NCBI RefSeq assembly: GCF_012641405.1
Contig: NZ_JABAII010000011.1
Coordinates: forward strand, 62,001-126,000
DNA from: Rhizobium sp. P40RR-XXII
Lineage (GTDB): Bacteria > Pseudomonadota > Alphaproteobacteria > Rhizobiales > Rhizobiaceae
Reading direction: 5' to 3'
Length of the DNA: 64,000 nucleotides
This document shows, in pieces, positions 24,970-35,300 of this stretch. How positions within the stretch are numbered: position 1 is the stretch's first letter; every line of letters begins with the position of its first letter. The notes beneath the pieces are model-generated. The model did no database searches, was not told the DNA's origin, and saw only the letters and a program-made list of their open reading frames with translations. Position numbers and translations under genes: made by a program.

Positions 24970-25968
24970 ATGAATCTCATGCGTACCGCGATGCTGCTTG
25001 CCTTCATGACCGCCCTGTTCATGGGCGTCGGCTATCTGATCGGCGGTCAATCCGGCATGTTGATCGCATTGGTCGTCGCCGCCGGCATGAATTTCTTTTC
25101 CTACTGGAATTCGGACCGCATGGTACTGGCAACCTATGGTGCCCAGGAGGTAGATGAGCGCAGCGCCCCGGAATTCTACCGCATCGTGCGCGATCTCGCC
25201 CGCAATGCCGGGCTGCCGATGCCGAAGGTCTATCTCTACGACAGCCCGCAGCCGAATGCTTTTGCGACGGGCCGCAATCCGGAAAACGCCGCCGTTGCCG
25301 CCTCCACCGGCCTGTTGCACGCGCTGACGCCGGAGGAAGTGGCCGGCGTGATGGCGCACGAGCTTGCCCACGTGCAAAACCGCGACACGCTGACCATGAC
25401 GATCACGGCGACGCTTGCCGGCGCCATTTCCATGCTTGGCAACTTTGCCTTCTTCTTCGGCGGCCGGCGCGACAACAACAATCCGCTTGGCATGGTCGGC
25501 GTTCTCGTCGCGATGATCGTCGCCCCTCTGGCTGCTATGCTGGTGCAGATGGCGATCAGCCGGACGCGCGAATATTCGGCCGACCGTCGCGGCGCGGAGA
25601 TCTGCGGCAATCCGATCTGGCTCGCCTCTGCGCTCGGCAAGATCGCGCGCGGCGCGGAGCATATTCCGAATGAAGAGGCCGAAGGTCATCCCGCGACAGC
25701 GCATATGTTCATCATCAATCCGCTCTCCGGCGAGCGCATGGACAATCTGTTTTCCACACATCCGAATACGGAAAACCGCATTGCCGCGCTGCGTGAAATG
25801 GCCCGTTCTGGTGGCGGCAGCGCTCCGCCGATGACGCCATCTTCAGGCCCATCTTCGGACTTTGCCTCGACGGGACCGTCCTTCACTGCTAATCGGGGGC
25901 GCAAATCGCGTTCCGTGCCGAATACGGGTCGCGGTGGTTCGCAACCGCCGAAGGGTCCCTGGTCTTGA
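24970..25968 (+). CDS. htpX: Zinc metalloprotease HtpX
   Basis: HtpX is a membrane-bound M48 protease for quality control of inner-membrane proteins. Hydrophobic helices lie near residues 5-22 and 28-44, with two more after the active site (ITATLAGAISMLGNFAFFF; VGVLVAMIVAPLAAMLVQMAI). The zinc motif HELAH is at 130-134, and the third ligand is probably the glutamate in REYSADRRGAE. The C-terminal 50 residues are serine/proline-rich and likely disordered. It runs into the RsmB-type gene with a four-base overlap. Confidence 0.94.
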   Translation: MNLMRTAMLLAFMTALFMGVGYLIGGQSGMLIALVVAAGMNFFSYWNSDRMVLATYGAQEVDERSAPEFYRIVRDLARNAGLPMPKVYLYDSPQPNAFATGRNPENAAVAASTGLLHALTPEEVAGVMAHELAHVQNRDTLTMTITATLAGAISMLGNFAFFFGGRRDNNNPLGMVGVLVAMIVAPLAAMLVQMAISRTREYSADRRGAEICGNPIWLASALGKIARGAEHIPNEEAEGHPATAHMFIINPLSGERMDNLFSTHPNTENRIAALREMARSGGGSAPPMTPSSGPSSDFASTGPSFTANRGRKSRSVPNTGRGGSQPPKGPWS

Positions 25969-27374
25969 GTTCTGACACGAAAAACAACGCTTCCAACCGA
26001 GATGGAAAACGATCGGGCAAGCGGCCGCAGCAATCGCGGCCGCTCGATTCGTCTCCGCCGAAGCCCGGCCTTGCGGCCCGCGCGGCGGCGTCGAAGATCC
26101 TGGGAGCCGTGCTCGACCGCAAGACGCCGCTCGACGGCATGCTCGACGCCGAAGGCGGCAGCGCCGCCTATACCGCGCTCAGTGATAGCGACCGGGCGCT
26201 GGTGCGCGCAATTTTGAACAGCGCGCTGCGGCACCTGCCGCGCATTGAGGCGGCAATCTCGTCGCTGCTCGATTCGCCGCTGCCGGAAGGCGCCCGTGCC
26301 CTGCATCATGTGCTTGTTGTCGGTGCGACGCAGATCCTCTATCTCGACGTGCCGGATCATTCCGCCGTCGATCTTGCCGTCGAGCAGGCCAACCGCGATC
26401 CCCGCAACCGCCGCTTTGCCAAGCTCGTCAACGCCATTCTTCGCCGCATCGGCCGTGAGAAGCAGGAGATTCTCGAGCGTGTCGCGAATGTGCCGGCCAT
26501 GCCGGACTGGTTCCTGGCCCGTCTGGAAGCTGCCTATGGCGCTCCCGCCGCCCTTAGAATCTCAGACACGCAGCTCGAGCCGGCTGCTATCGATCTCACG
26601 GTGAAATCTGATGCCGAGGGCTGGGCGAATCGTCTCAACGGTATCGTGCTGCCGACTGGCGGCGTGCGGCTCGCCGCATTCGAAGGCTCCATTCCCTCGC
26701 TGGAAGGTTTCGATGAGGGCGAGTGGTGGGTTCAGGATGCCGCCGCCAGCATTCCGGCCAAGCTCTTCGGTTCGCTCGCCGGCAAGCGGGTGGTGGATCT
26801 CTGCGCAGCACCCGGCGGCAAGACCGCTCAGCTCATTCTCGCCGGCGCCGAGGTCACGGCTCTCGATCAATCCGCCAATCGCCTGAAGCGGCTATCCGCC
26901 AATCTGTCGCGCCTTGGTTTTGAGGCCGAGACTGTCGTTGCCGATATGAGCAAATACCAGCCCGACGCGCTGTTCGATGCCGCTCTGCTTGACGCGCCCT
27001 GTTCTTCGACGGGAACGACCCGCCGTCATCCGGACGTGCTGTGGACCAAGGGGCCGGAGGATATAGCCAAGCTGGCGGCCCTGCAGGAGCGCCTGCTTCG
27101 CCATGCCTTGACGCTGGTCAAGCCGGGCGGCCTGGTGGTGTTTTCCAATTGCTCGCTCGATCCCGAAGAGGGCGAGGATCTGGTCGCGCGCTTGTTAGCC
27201 GACAAGGACAATGTCGAACGCATGCCGATCGTAACGGGCGACTGGCCGGGGCTGGAAGTGGCGATCTCGCCACTCGGCGCCTTCCGCACGACGCCGGATA
27301 TGCTGCAGGTGGCGCAAGGTTTTGCTTCCGGACTCGATGGCTTCTATGCCGTGGTGCTTCGGCGCACGCATTAA
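25965..27374 (+). CDS. RsmB/NOP family RNA (cytosine-5)-methyltransferase
   Basis: This 469-residue protein joins an N-terminal NusB-like domain (about residues 35-165) to a SAM-dependent Nol1/Nop2/Sun methyltransferase domain. The SAM loop is VVDLCAAPGGKTAQL, and the two catalytic cysteines are in LLDAPCSSTGT and VFSNCSLDPEEG. Family members methylate cytosine 967 of 16S rRNA. The start is TTG at 25965, which overlaps the htpX stop; no ATG exists nearby in frame, so the exact start is uncertain. Confidence 0.9.
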   Translation: MSSDTKNNASNRDGKRSGKRPQQSRPLDSSPPKPGLAARAAASKILGAVLDRKTPLDGMLDAEGGSAAYTALSDSDRALVRAILNSALRHLPRIEAAISSLLDSPLPEGARALHHVLVVGATQILYLDVPDHSAVDLAVEQANRDPRNRRFAKLVNAILRRIGREKQEILERVANVPAMPDWFLARLEAAYGAPAALRISDTQLEPAAIDLTVKSDAEGWANRLNGIVLPTGGVRLAAFEGSIPSLEGFDEGEWWVQDAAASIPAKLFGSLAGKRVVDLCAAPGGKTAQLILAGAEVTALDQSANRLKRLSANLSRLGFEAETVVADMSKYQPDALFDAALLDAPCSSTGTTRRHPDVLWTKGPEDIAKLAALQERLLRHALTLVKPGGLVVFSNCSLDPEEGEDLVARLLADKDNVERMPIVTGDWPGLEVAISPLGAFRTTPDMLQVAQGFASGLDGFYAVVLRRTH

Positions 27375-27465
27375 TCGCGGTTTCCAACAGCTTTCTCGAG
27401 CAGGTTAAAAGCACGGTAACCTGTTCTTAATTGGTATATTTGTAACCTCTTTTTAACCACGGATA

Positions 27466-29169
27466 ATGAGAGTAAGCAGAAGCAAATATGCAGGTCTGCG
27501 GCAGGGTTTTGTGAGTTCATACATGCGGGAAGCATGGCGGCGGATGTCGCGCCGCGCGGCGTTGACGCGATTGCGTCTCACCCGCCACACGATGCGTGTG
27601 CCGGAACGTCTGATCGTGGCGCCGACCGATCTGCGCAGTGTCGATCCCTTTTTTGTCGAAGAACTTCTGAATGGGCGCATCCTGCTTGCCGGGCGAGTTC
27701 TGGAAACACAGGGAGCATCGCCCTTCTCGCTGGAATTGCCATCGCTGGCCTTCGCCGCCCGGCTGCACAATTTTCGCTGGCTGCGGCATTTGCGGGCGGA
27801 GAAAAGCGACCAAGCCTCGGCTATGGCGCGCTCGATCCTCACCGACTGGATTGCCGTTCATGGCCGCCGGCTGCATGGTCTCGCCTGGTCGCCCGATATA
27901 GCAGCGCAGCGGCTGATTGCGCTTCTGTCGCATTCGCCGGTGCTGCTGCACGGCACCGACAGCGGCTTCTATCGCCGTTTCATGCGGATGCTTGTCTTTC
28001 ATGTGCGCTTCCTGCACCGGATCGTGTCGTCGTCGCCCGACGGCGTCACCCGATTCCGCGTCCGCATCGCGCTTGCCATGTCCTCGGTCGCCATGCCGAG
28101 CAGCGCGCTCAGGCTGAAGCGTGCCGGCCAGGCACTCGATCGCGAAATCGACCGTCAAATTTTGCAGGATGGCGGTCATATCTCCCGCAATCCGCGCGCG
28201 TCGCTGGAACTGCTGCTCGATCTGCTGCCGCTGAGACAGACCTATGTCAATCTCGGCCATGACGTGCCGATACGGCTGATCCCCGGCATCGACCGCATGT
28301 ATCCGGCGTTGCGCTTTTTCCGCCACCAGGATGGCGATCTGGCGCTGTTCAACGGTGCCACATCGACGCTTGCCAATGAACTGATGTCGGTGCTGCGCTA
28401 CGACGAGACGGCGGGACAGGCTTTCAAGGCGCTGCCGCACACTCGATATCATCGGTTGGCGGCCGGTTCGGCCGTCGTCATCGTCGACGTGGGAACTGCT
28501 GCTTCGGCCGATCTCAGCCGCACGGCGCATGCGGGCTGCCTTTCCTTCGAAATGTCATCGGGCAAGACGCGCTTCATCATCAATTCCGGTTCGCCGGAGT
28601 TTGCGGGCGATCGCTTCATGCAGGTTGCGCGGGCGACTGCGGCGCATTCGACCGTCACGCTCAACGACACCTCGTCGTCCCAGTTTTCCAAATCGAAATC
28701 TCTGGGGCCGATCATGGTCGGTGGCGTCAAGAAGGTCATCGTCGAGCGCGCCGAGACCGAAGACGGACGCGATTATGTTCGCGCGGCTCATGACGGCTAT
28801 CTCTCCGTGTTCGGCTATGTTCACGAGCGTGAACTCAGCCTCAATGCGTCAGGCACGATCCTCGCCGGCCGCGACCGGCTCTTCGTGCCAGAGGGCAGGA
28901 AACAGCCGCCGAAGGGCGAAGGCATTGCCTCGGCGCGCTTCCATATACACCCTTCCATCAGCCTGTTGCAGACGGAAACGGATTCCGCGCTGCTGATCGC
29001 GCCGGATGGGGAGACCTGGGTCTTCTCCTCCCCGGGCAATGAGGTGCTTGTCGCGGAGGATATCTTCTTCGCCGATCCCTCGGGCATGCGCTCTTCCGAT
29101 CAGCTCGAGATCGTTTTCAAGATCACCGAAAAGCCGGAAATCCGCTGGTTTTTATCCCATCGGCCATAG
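27466..29169 (+). CDS. Heparinase II/III family protein
   Basis: The 567-residue protein has an alpha-helical toroid N-terminal half with SLELPSLAFAARLHNFRWLRHL, LAWSPDIAAQRLIALLSHSP and DGGHISRNPRASLELLLDLLPLR. The C-terminal beta-sandwich includes TAHAGCLSFEMSSGKTRFIINSGSPEFAG and ATAAHSTVTLNDTSSSQF, the hallmark of the heparinase II/III-like domain. Members cleave acidic polysaccharides by beta-elimination. No signal peptide is visible, so a cytosolic or cell-envelope role is open. It is followed by purH after 97 bp and is a common neighbour of purH in Rhizobiaceae. Confidence 0.85.
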   Translation: MRVSRSKYAGLRQGFVSSYMREAWRRMSRRAALTRLRLTRHTMRVPERLIVAPTDLRSVDPFFVEELLNGRILLAGRVLETQGASPFSLELPSLAFAARLHNFRWLRHLRAEKSDQASAMARSILTDWIAVHGRRLHGLAWSPDIAAQRLIALLSHSPVLLHGTDSGFYRRFMRMLVFHVRFLHRIVSSSPDGVTRFRVRIALAMSSVAMPSSALRLKRAGQALDREIDRQILQDGGHISRNPRASLELLLDLLPLRQTYVNLGHDVPIRLIPGIDRMYPALRFFRHQDGDLALFNGATSTLANELMSVLRYDETAGQAFKALPHTRYHRLAAGSAVVIVDVGTAASADLSRTAHAGCLSFEMSSGKTRFIINSGSPEFAGDRFMQVARATAAHSTVTLNDTSSSQFSKSKSLGPIMVGGVKKVIVERAETEDGRDYVRAAHDGYLSVFGYVHERELSLNASGTILAGRDRLFVPEGRKQPPKGEGIASARFHIHPSISLLQTETDSALLIAPDGETWVFSSPGNEVLVAEDIFFADPSGMRSSDQLEIVFKITEKPEIRWFLSHRP

Positions 29170-29266
29170 GCTAAGCGCGTCAGCTATGCTAACGGGGCGG
29201 CATTATCCGTTCCGCGCCACTTCCGCCGGACATCTCGTCTCCTCATGCTAGATCGGAGAAACCCCC

Positions 29267-30883
29267 ATGGCCGTCGTTTCCAAGAAAATTCCCGCTCCCG
29301 ACAAGGTGACAGTGAAAACAGCGCTTTTGTCCGTCTTCGACAAGACCGGCATCGTCGAGCTGGCGCGCGCGCTCAGCGAACAGGGCGTGCGGTTGCTGTC
29401 GACTGGCGGCACGCATAAGGCGATCGCGGCGGCCGGCCTTGCCGTGACCGACGTGTCGGACGTGACGGGATTTCCCGAAATCATGGACGGCCGCGTCAAG
29501 ACGCTGCATCCGAAGGTGCATGGCGGCCTGCTCGCCATCCGTGACGACGCCGAGCATCAGGCTGCGATGAAGGAACATGGGATCGAAGGCATCGACCTTG
29601 CCGTCATCAACCTTTATCCCTTCGAAGACGTGCGCAAGGCTGGCGGCGATTACCCGACCACGGTGGAGAATATCGATATCGGCGGCCCGGCGATGATCCG
29701 TGCTTCGGCGAAGAACCATGCCTATGTGACAACGCTCACCGATCCCGCCGATTATGCCGAACTGCTGGCGCAGCTTTCCGCCGACGCCGGCCAAACGACC
29801 TACGATTTCCGCAAGCGTATGGCTGCAAAGGCCTTTGCCCGCACCGCTGCTTACGACGCGATGATCTCCAATTGGTTTGCCGAAGCGCTCGATATCGCCA
29901 CGCCGCGCCATCGCGTCATCGGCGGGGTCCTGCGTGAGGAGATGCGCTACGGCGAGAATCCGCACCAGAAAGCGGCCTTCTACGTGACCGGCGAAAACCG
30001 CCCGGGCGTTTCCACGGCGACGCTCATCCAGGGCAAGCAGCTTTCCTACAACAACATCAACGATACCGATGCCGCCTATGAACTCGTTGCCGAGTTCCTG
30101 CCGGAAAAGGGTCCGGCCTGCGCGATTATCAAGCATGCCAACCCTTGTGGCGTTGCCACCGGCCCGAGCCTGGCGGAAGCCTATAAGCGGGCTCTCGCCT
30201 GCGATTCCGTCTCGGCCTTCGGGGGCATCATTGCGCTCAACAGCCTGCTCGATGCCGAGACCGCCGAAGAGATCGTCAAGCTCTTCACCGAGGTCATCAT
30301 CGCGCCAGAGGTCAGCGAGGAAGCCAAGGCGATCATCGCCCGCAAGCCGAACCTTCGCCTGCTTTCGGTCGGCGCCCTGCCCGATCCGCGTGCCGCCGGG
30401 CTGACCGCCAAGACCGTCTCCGGCGGCCTGCTTGTCCAGAACCGCGACAACGCTTTGGTCGAGGACATGGACCTCAAGGTCGTCACCAAGCGTGCGCCGA
30501 CGGCGCAGGAGCTGGAAGACATGAAATTCGCCTTCCGTGTCGCCAAGCATGTGAAGTCGAATGCCGTCGTTTACGCCAAAGATGGCCAGACGGCCGGCAT
30601 TGGCGCAGGACAGATGAGCCGCGTCGATTCCGCCCGCATCGCCGCCATCAAGGCCGAGGAAGCGGCCAAGGCCATGGGGCTTGCCGAGCCGTTGACGCGT
30701 GGTTCCGCCGTCGCTTCCGAAGCCTTCCTGCCCTTTGCCGACGGCCTGCTCTCGGCGATCGCCGCGGGTGCGACGGCCGTTATCCAGCCCGGTGGCTCGA
30801 TGCGCGACCAGGAAGTCATCGACGCAGCCAACGAGCATAATGTCGCGATGGTCTTCACCGGCATCCGTCACTTCCGCCACTAA
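29267..30883 (+). CDS. purH: Bifunctional AICAR formyltransferase/IMP cyclohydrolase
   Basis: PurH carries out the last two steps of IMP synthesis. The N-terminal IMP cyclohydrolase domain (about 1-200) has LLSTGGTHKAIAAAG and the KTLHPKVHGGLLAIR motif. The C-terminal formyltransferase domain has RYGENPHQKAAFY, CAIIKHANPCGVATG (the catalytic lysine-histidine segment) and SVSAFGGIIALN. It ends with AVIQPGGSMRDQEVIDAANEHNVAMVFTGIRHFRH. The 538-residue length is normal. A terminator follows. Confidence 0.97.
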   Translation: MAVVSKKIPAPDKVTVKTALLSVFDKTGIVELARALSEQGVRLLSTGGTHKAIAAAGLAVTDVSDVTGFPEIMDGRVKTLHPKVHGGLLAIRDDAEHQAAMKEHGIEGIDLAVINLYPFEDVRKAGGDYPTTVENIDIGGPAMIRASAKNHAYVTTLTDPADYAELLAQLSADAGQTTYDFRKRMAAKAFARTAAYDAMISNWFAEALDIATPRHRVIGGVLREEMRYGENPHQKAAFYVTGENRPGVSTATLIQGKQLSYNNINDTDAAYELVAEFLPEKGPACAIIKHANPCGVATGPSLAEAYKRALACDSVSAFGGIIALNSLLDAETAEEIVKLFTEVIIAPEVSEEAKAIIARKPNLRLLSVGALPDPRAAGLTAKTVSGGLLVQNRDNALVEDMDLKVVTKRAPTAQELEDMKFAFRVAKHVKSNAVVYAKDGQTAGIGAGQMSRVDSARIAAIKAEEAAKAMGLAEPLTRGSAVASEAFLPFADGLLSAIAAGATAVIQPGGSMRDQEVIDAANEHNVAMVFTGIRHFRH

Positions 30884-30914
30884 GCGGCGGATATACCTAG
30901 TTGGCAAATTTTAT

Positions 30915-30948
30915 ATCCCGGTTGGTTTTCCGATCGGGATTTTCTTTG
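30915..30948 (+). terminator. Terminator of purH
   Basis: ATCCCG (30915-30920) pairs with CGGGAT (30935-30940), followed by TTTCTTTG. The T-rich tail is on the plus strand. It stands just short of the convergent transporter stop. Confidence 0.65.
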
Positions 30949-30949
30949 C

Positions 30950-32341
30950 CTACTTTGTTACCTTATCGGCCGGATAGGGCGTCGGCAGCAGAAGCAGAAG
31001 GCCGCCGGCGAGGAAGATGACGAGCGTCGCCATGCCGAGGCGGGCCGAGCCGCTCCAATAGGTCACCAATGAGAAGAACAGCGTCGCCATGAAGCTGGTG
31101 GCGCGGCCCGAGAGGGCGTAGATGCCGAAATAACGACCGGCTTCGGTGAGGATGACGCTGCGGGCGAGATAGGAGCGCGAGGAGGCCTGTACGGGACCGA
31201 AGGCGATGCCGATCAGCAGGCCATAGCCGATATAGGCCTTTTCCGCCGCCGTGCCGAACAGACCGCCGGAACTGACGGTCGAGAACGGCACGAGACCGAA
31301 GAGCGTGAAGCCCGGCCCGGTCGAGATGATGCCGAAGGTGGCGACGAGCAGCAAGGTCAGGCTGATGACGACCGTGGTCTTCGAGCCCAGCCAGCGATCG
31401 ACATAACCGGCGGCAAAGCAGCCGAAAATGGCGATGATGTTGAGGATGATGCCGTAGATGCCGATCTCGATCGTCGCCCAGCCGAACATGCCGGCCGCAA
31501 AGGTGCCGCCGAGGATCAGCAGGCCGTTGACGCCATCCTGATAGATCATGCGGGCGATGAGGAAGAGGCTGATGCCGCGCCTGCGCTTCAGTTCGCCCAG
31601 GGTCGCCGATAGCTCGCGCAGGCCCGAGCGAACCGCGGCGCGAAGCGGCAGGCCGTGGTCGGCATCCGGCGTGAACAAGAACATTGGCAGGATGAAGATG
31701 AGATACCATGCGGCGGAAATCGGCCCGGTGATGCGGGCATCCTCGCCGAGCGTCGCATCGAGGCCGAAAAGCGGCGTCAGGCCGAGAATGGTCTTGCCGG
31801 TCTGCGGATTGCCGGCGAGCAGGGCGACGACAGTGATCAGCACGATCATGCCGCCGAGATAGCCGAGCCCCCAGGCGGCGTTCGACAGCTTGCCGACATC
31901 GTCCTTGCCGATCAGCCGCGGCATCATCGAATCGTTGAAGACGATCGAGAATTCGGCCGAGATCGAAGCGAGGATCATGAAGATCACCGGATAGATCACA
32001 GGCGATCCGGGTGCTGCTCCCCAAAGACAGACGAGGCTGACGATCTTGATGACGGCGAAGAAGGCAATCCAGGGTTTGCGGGCGCCGGATTGATCAGCGA
32101 TCGAACCGAGGACTGGTGAAAGGATGGCGATGATCACCGAAGAGATCGTCGCCATGTTGCTCCATGTCGTCTGTGCGGAGACGGGATCGGCCGTCAGCCG
32201 TGCGACGAAATATGGGCCGAAGATGAAGGTGGTAACAACAGTGAAGAAGGGTTGAGCCGCCCAGTCGAAGAACATCCAGCCCCAGATGCCGCGCGCCGGC
32301 ACTTTTGCCGGCACGGGATTGTCGATTTCAGTCGCTACCAC
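30950..32341 (-). CDS. UMF1-type MFS transporter (Atg22-like)
   Basis: The 463-residue protein has about twelve hydrophobic segments. The start WGWMFFDWAAQPFFTVVTTFIFGPYF matches the WxxYDWANSPF motif of the UMF1 branch of the major facilitator superfamily. SPVLGSIADQSGARKPWI is the loop 2-3 motif and FGPVQASSRSYLARSVILTEAGRYFGIYALSGR is the conserved second-half signature. The substrate is unknown. It starts 53 bp after the glutamate dehydrogenase stop on the same strand, so the two may share a transcript. Confidence 0.85.
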   Translation of the reverse strand: MVATEIDNPVPAKVPARGIWGWMFFDWAAQPFFTVVTTFIFGPYFVARLTADPVSAQTTWSNMATISSVIIAILSPVLGSIADQSGARKPWIAFFAVIKIVSLVCLWGAAPGSPVIYPVIFMILASISAEFSIVFNDSMMPRLIGKDDVGKLSNAAWGLGYLGGMIVLITVVALLAGNPQTGKTILGLTPLFGLDATLGEDARITGPISAAWYLIFILPMFLFTPDADHGLPLRAAVRSGLRELSATLGELKRRRGISLFLIARMIYQDGVNGLLILGGTFAAGMFGWATIEIGIYGIILNIIAIFGCFAAGYVDRWLGSKTTVVISLTLLLVATFGIISTGPGFTLFGLVPFSTVSSGGLFGTAAEKAYIGYGLLIGIAFGPVQASSRSYLARSVILTEAGRYFGIYALSGRATSFMATLFFSLVTYWSGSARLGMATLVIFLAGGLLLLLPTPYPADKVTK

Positions 32342-32394
32342 ATCCTGCCCCTTATTCCCTCACCCGTTTGTTTGCCGGGTTGGGGCGGACTGTG

Positions 32395-35300
32395 TCACCT
32401 TGCCCGGCCGTTCGCAAGATCGCTGAGCAGGCCTGCGGCGACAGTGATGCGGGCGAGATTGGGATCGCCGCTTTCGCTGAGGCCGCCGAGTTCTTCGGCG
32501 ATGCGGTTGATGCGGATACGATCTTCCGCATGCCATGCCTGGACCGGCTGCTTGTCCTTCGGATGGTTCGACAGCGCGGAGATGACGATATCGCGGCGGG
32601 CGCCGGCGATCTGGTCGAGGCTGCGCGCCAGGGCAAGGCTCTCATAGTGGTCGCCGGTGACGATCCGGCTCCCGGCGAGCAGCAGGCGGCCGACTCGGAA
32701 GGTCTGCGAGACGGTGAAGTAGCTTTCCGCCGCCCGGTTCAGCGTATCGCCGGTGCGTTCGGCGATCTGCATGATTTCCGGAACGAGGACGAGCGCGTAG
32801 ATCGTCGCGATCTCCGAAGCCAGCTTTTCCGGCAGGCCTGCGGTCTGATATTCCGCTTCGCGTGTAGCGATCTCGGCCGCGAAATCCGCCGGGATATGGC
32901 TGAGGAAGACGGGTCGCAGCTTCTTCAAGGCCGAGCGAAGCCGGCTAACGGTTTCCTCGATGTCGCCCTTGGCGGCGCCGGTCTTCAAGAGGAGCCGCGT
33001 CAGCGCAGTATAGACCTCGGTGATCTCGCCATAGACGCGGTTCTGCATCTGGCCGCCGACATTGCCGTCCAGCGCGTCGGTCTCGTTCCAGAGCCGGTCG
33101 AGGTCGAAGCCGTCGCGGGCGATCACGGCCGCCTTGACGACTTCGGCGGCCGATGCGGCCGTCGCGTCCATCATACTGACCGCAAAGCCCGGGCCGCCAC
33201 GGTTAATCGCTTCATTTGCAAGCGCCGTGCCGATGATCTCGCGGCGCAGGCGATGGCTTTCGATATCGGTGGTGTTCGAGCGCTGCATCTTGGCTGGGAA
33301 ATAGCGGCTGAGGGTTGCGGCGAAATAGGGATCGTCAGGCAGGTCGCTCGCAACGATCGCGTCAAAGAGAACGATTTTGGCGTAGGAGAGCAGCACGCCG
33401 ATTTCAGGGCGGGTCAGCGGCCGTCCATTGGCATAACGTTCGGCGAAGGTTTGATCATCCGGCAGGGTCTCGACCTTGCGGTTGAGCTGCTTGGCTGCTT
33501 CGAGCACACTCATGAAGCGGCTGAGTTCCAGGCCGTTGCCGGTGCCCTTGCGCTCCGTCAGCGAGATTGCCAGGGATTGCAGATAGTTGTTCCGCAATAC
33601 CAGGGTCCCGACCTCGTCGGTCATCGATGACAGCAGGATATCGCGTTTGGCGCGTGTCAGGCGACCGTCATGCATGGCGTTGGCGAGCGCGATCTTGATG
33701 TTGACCTCGACGTCCGAGGTGTTGACGCCGGCGGAATTGTCGATGGCGTCGGAGTTGCAGCGGCCGCCCTTGAGGCCATAGGCGATGCGGCCCTTCTGGG
33801 TGACGCCGAGATTGGCGCCCTCACCGATCACCCTGGCGCGAACCTCTTCAGCCGTGATGCGGATCGGATCGTTGGCGCGGTCGCCGACTTCCGAATCGAT
33901 TTCAGCGGTTGCCTTGACATAGGTGCCGATGCCGCCGAACCACAGCAAGTCCACCGGTGCCTTGAGGATTGCCGTCATGATCTCAAAGGGCGTCGCGACC
34001 GACTTGTCGATGCCGATGGCGGCGACCGCTTCCGGCGTCAGCGCGACCGATTTTGCCGAGCGCGAGATGATCATGGCGCCCTTCGATAGAACGGACTTGT
34101 CGAAATCCTGCCAGCTGGAGCGCGGCAGGTTGAAGAGGCGCTGCCGCTCGGCAAGCGTCTTTTCCATGTCCGGATCTGGATCGATGAAGATGTCGCGATG
34201 GTCGAAGGCGGCGAGCAGGCGGATCTTCGGCGACAGCAGCATGCCGTTGCCGAAGACGTCGCCGGACATGTCGCCGACGCCGACGACATTGAAAGGCGTC
34301 GTCTGGATGTCGATGTCCATTTCGCGGAAGTGGCGCTTGACGGTTTCCCAGGCGCCACGGGCGGTGATGCCCATCTTTTTGTGGTCGTAACCGGCCGAGC
34401 CGCCCGAAGCGAAGGCGTCACCCAGCCAGAAGCCAGCTTCCTGCGCCAGCGCATTGGCGGTATCGGAGAAGGTGGCGGTGCCCTTGTCGGCGGCTACGAC
34501 GAAATAAGGATCGTCGCCATCGAGCCGAACGGTGTCGGCCGGCGGAATGATATCGGCACCGGAGATGTTGTCGGTGATCGACAGCAGCGTGCGGATATAG
34601 GTCTTGTAGGCGTCGCGGCCGGCATTGAAGACTTCGTCGCGGCTGCCGCCGACCGGGAGCTTCTTCGGATAGAAGCCGCCCTTGGCGCCAACGGGCACGA
34701 TGACCGCATTCTTGACCTGCTGCGCCTTCACAAGACCCAGCACTTCGGTGCGGTAGTCCTCGGCGCGGTCAGACCAGCGCAAGCCGCCGCGCGCCACCTT
34801 GCCGAAGCGCAGGTGCACGCCCTCTACCTCGACGCCGTAGACGAAGATTTCGCGGAAGGGCCGCGGCTCGGGCAAGCCATCCAGCAGCTTCGGATCGAGC
34901 TTGAAAGCCAGCATGGCCTTCGGCGTGCCGTCCGCATTCCCTTGGAAATAGTTGGTGCGCAGGGTAGCGTCGATGGCATTGACATAGCGACGCAGGATGC
35001 GGTCGTCGTCGAGGCTCGGAACATCGGCAAGCTGGGTTTCGATGCCTGTATGTAGGTCGACGATCTTCTTCGTGCGGTTCTTGTCGCTGAGCTTCGGATC
35101 AAGCGTGTCGTGGAAGAGGCGGAAAAGCGAGGCAGCGATGCGCGGGTATTTGTCCAGTGTCGCGGCGATGTAATCCTGCGAATAGGCGATGCCGGCCTGG
35201 CGCAGATAGCGGGAATAGGCGCGAAGCACGTTGGCTTCGCGGGCGGAGAGATCGGCGGAGACGATCAGCCGGTTGAAGGCGTCGTTGTCGATCGTGCCGC

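Noticed and set aside
24862..25761. Long minus-strand extension of the SDHAF4-like frame
   Set aside because: The extension lies antisense to htpX. Only the last 75 residues match a family, so the start was placed at 24861.
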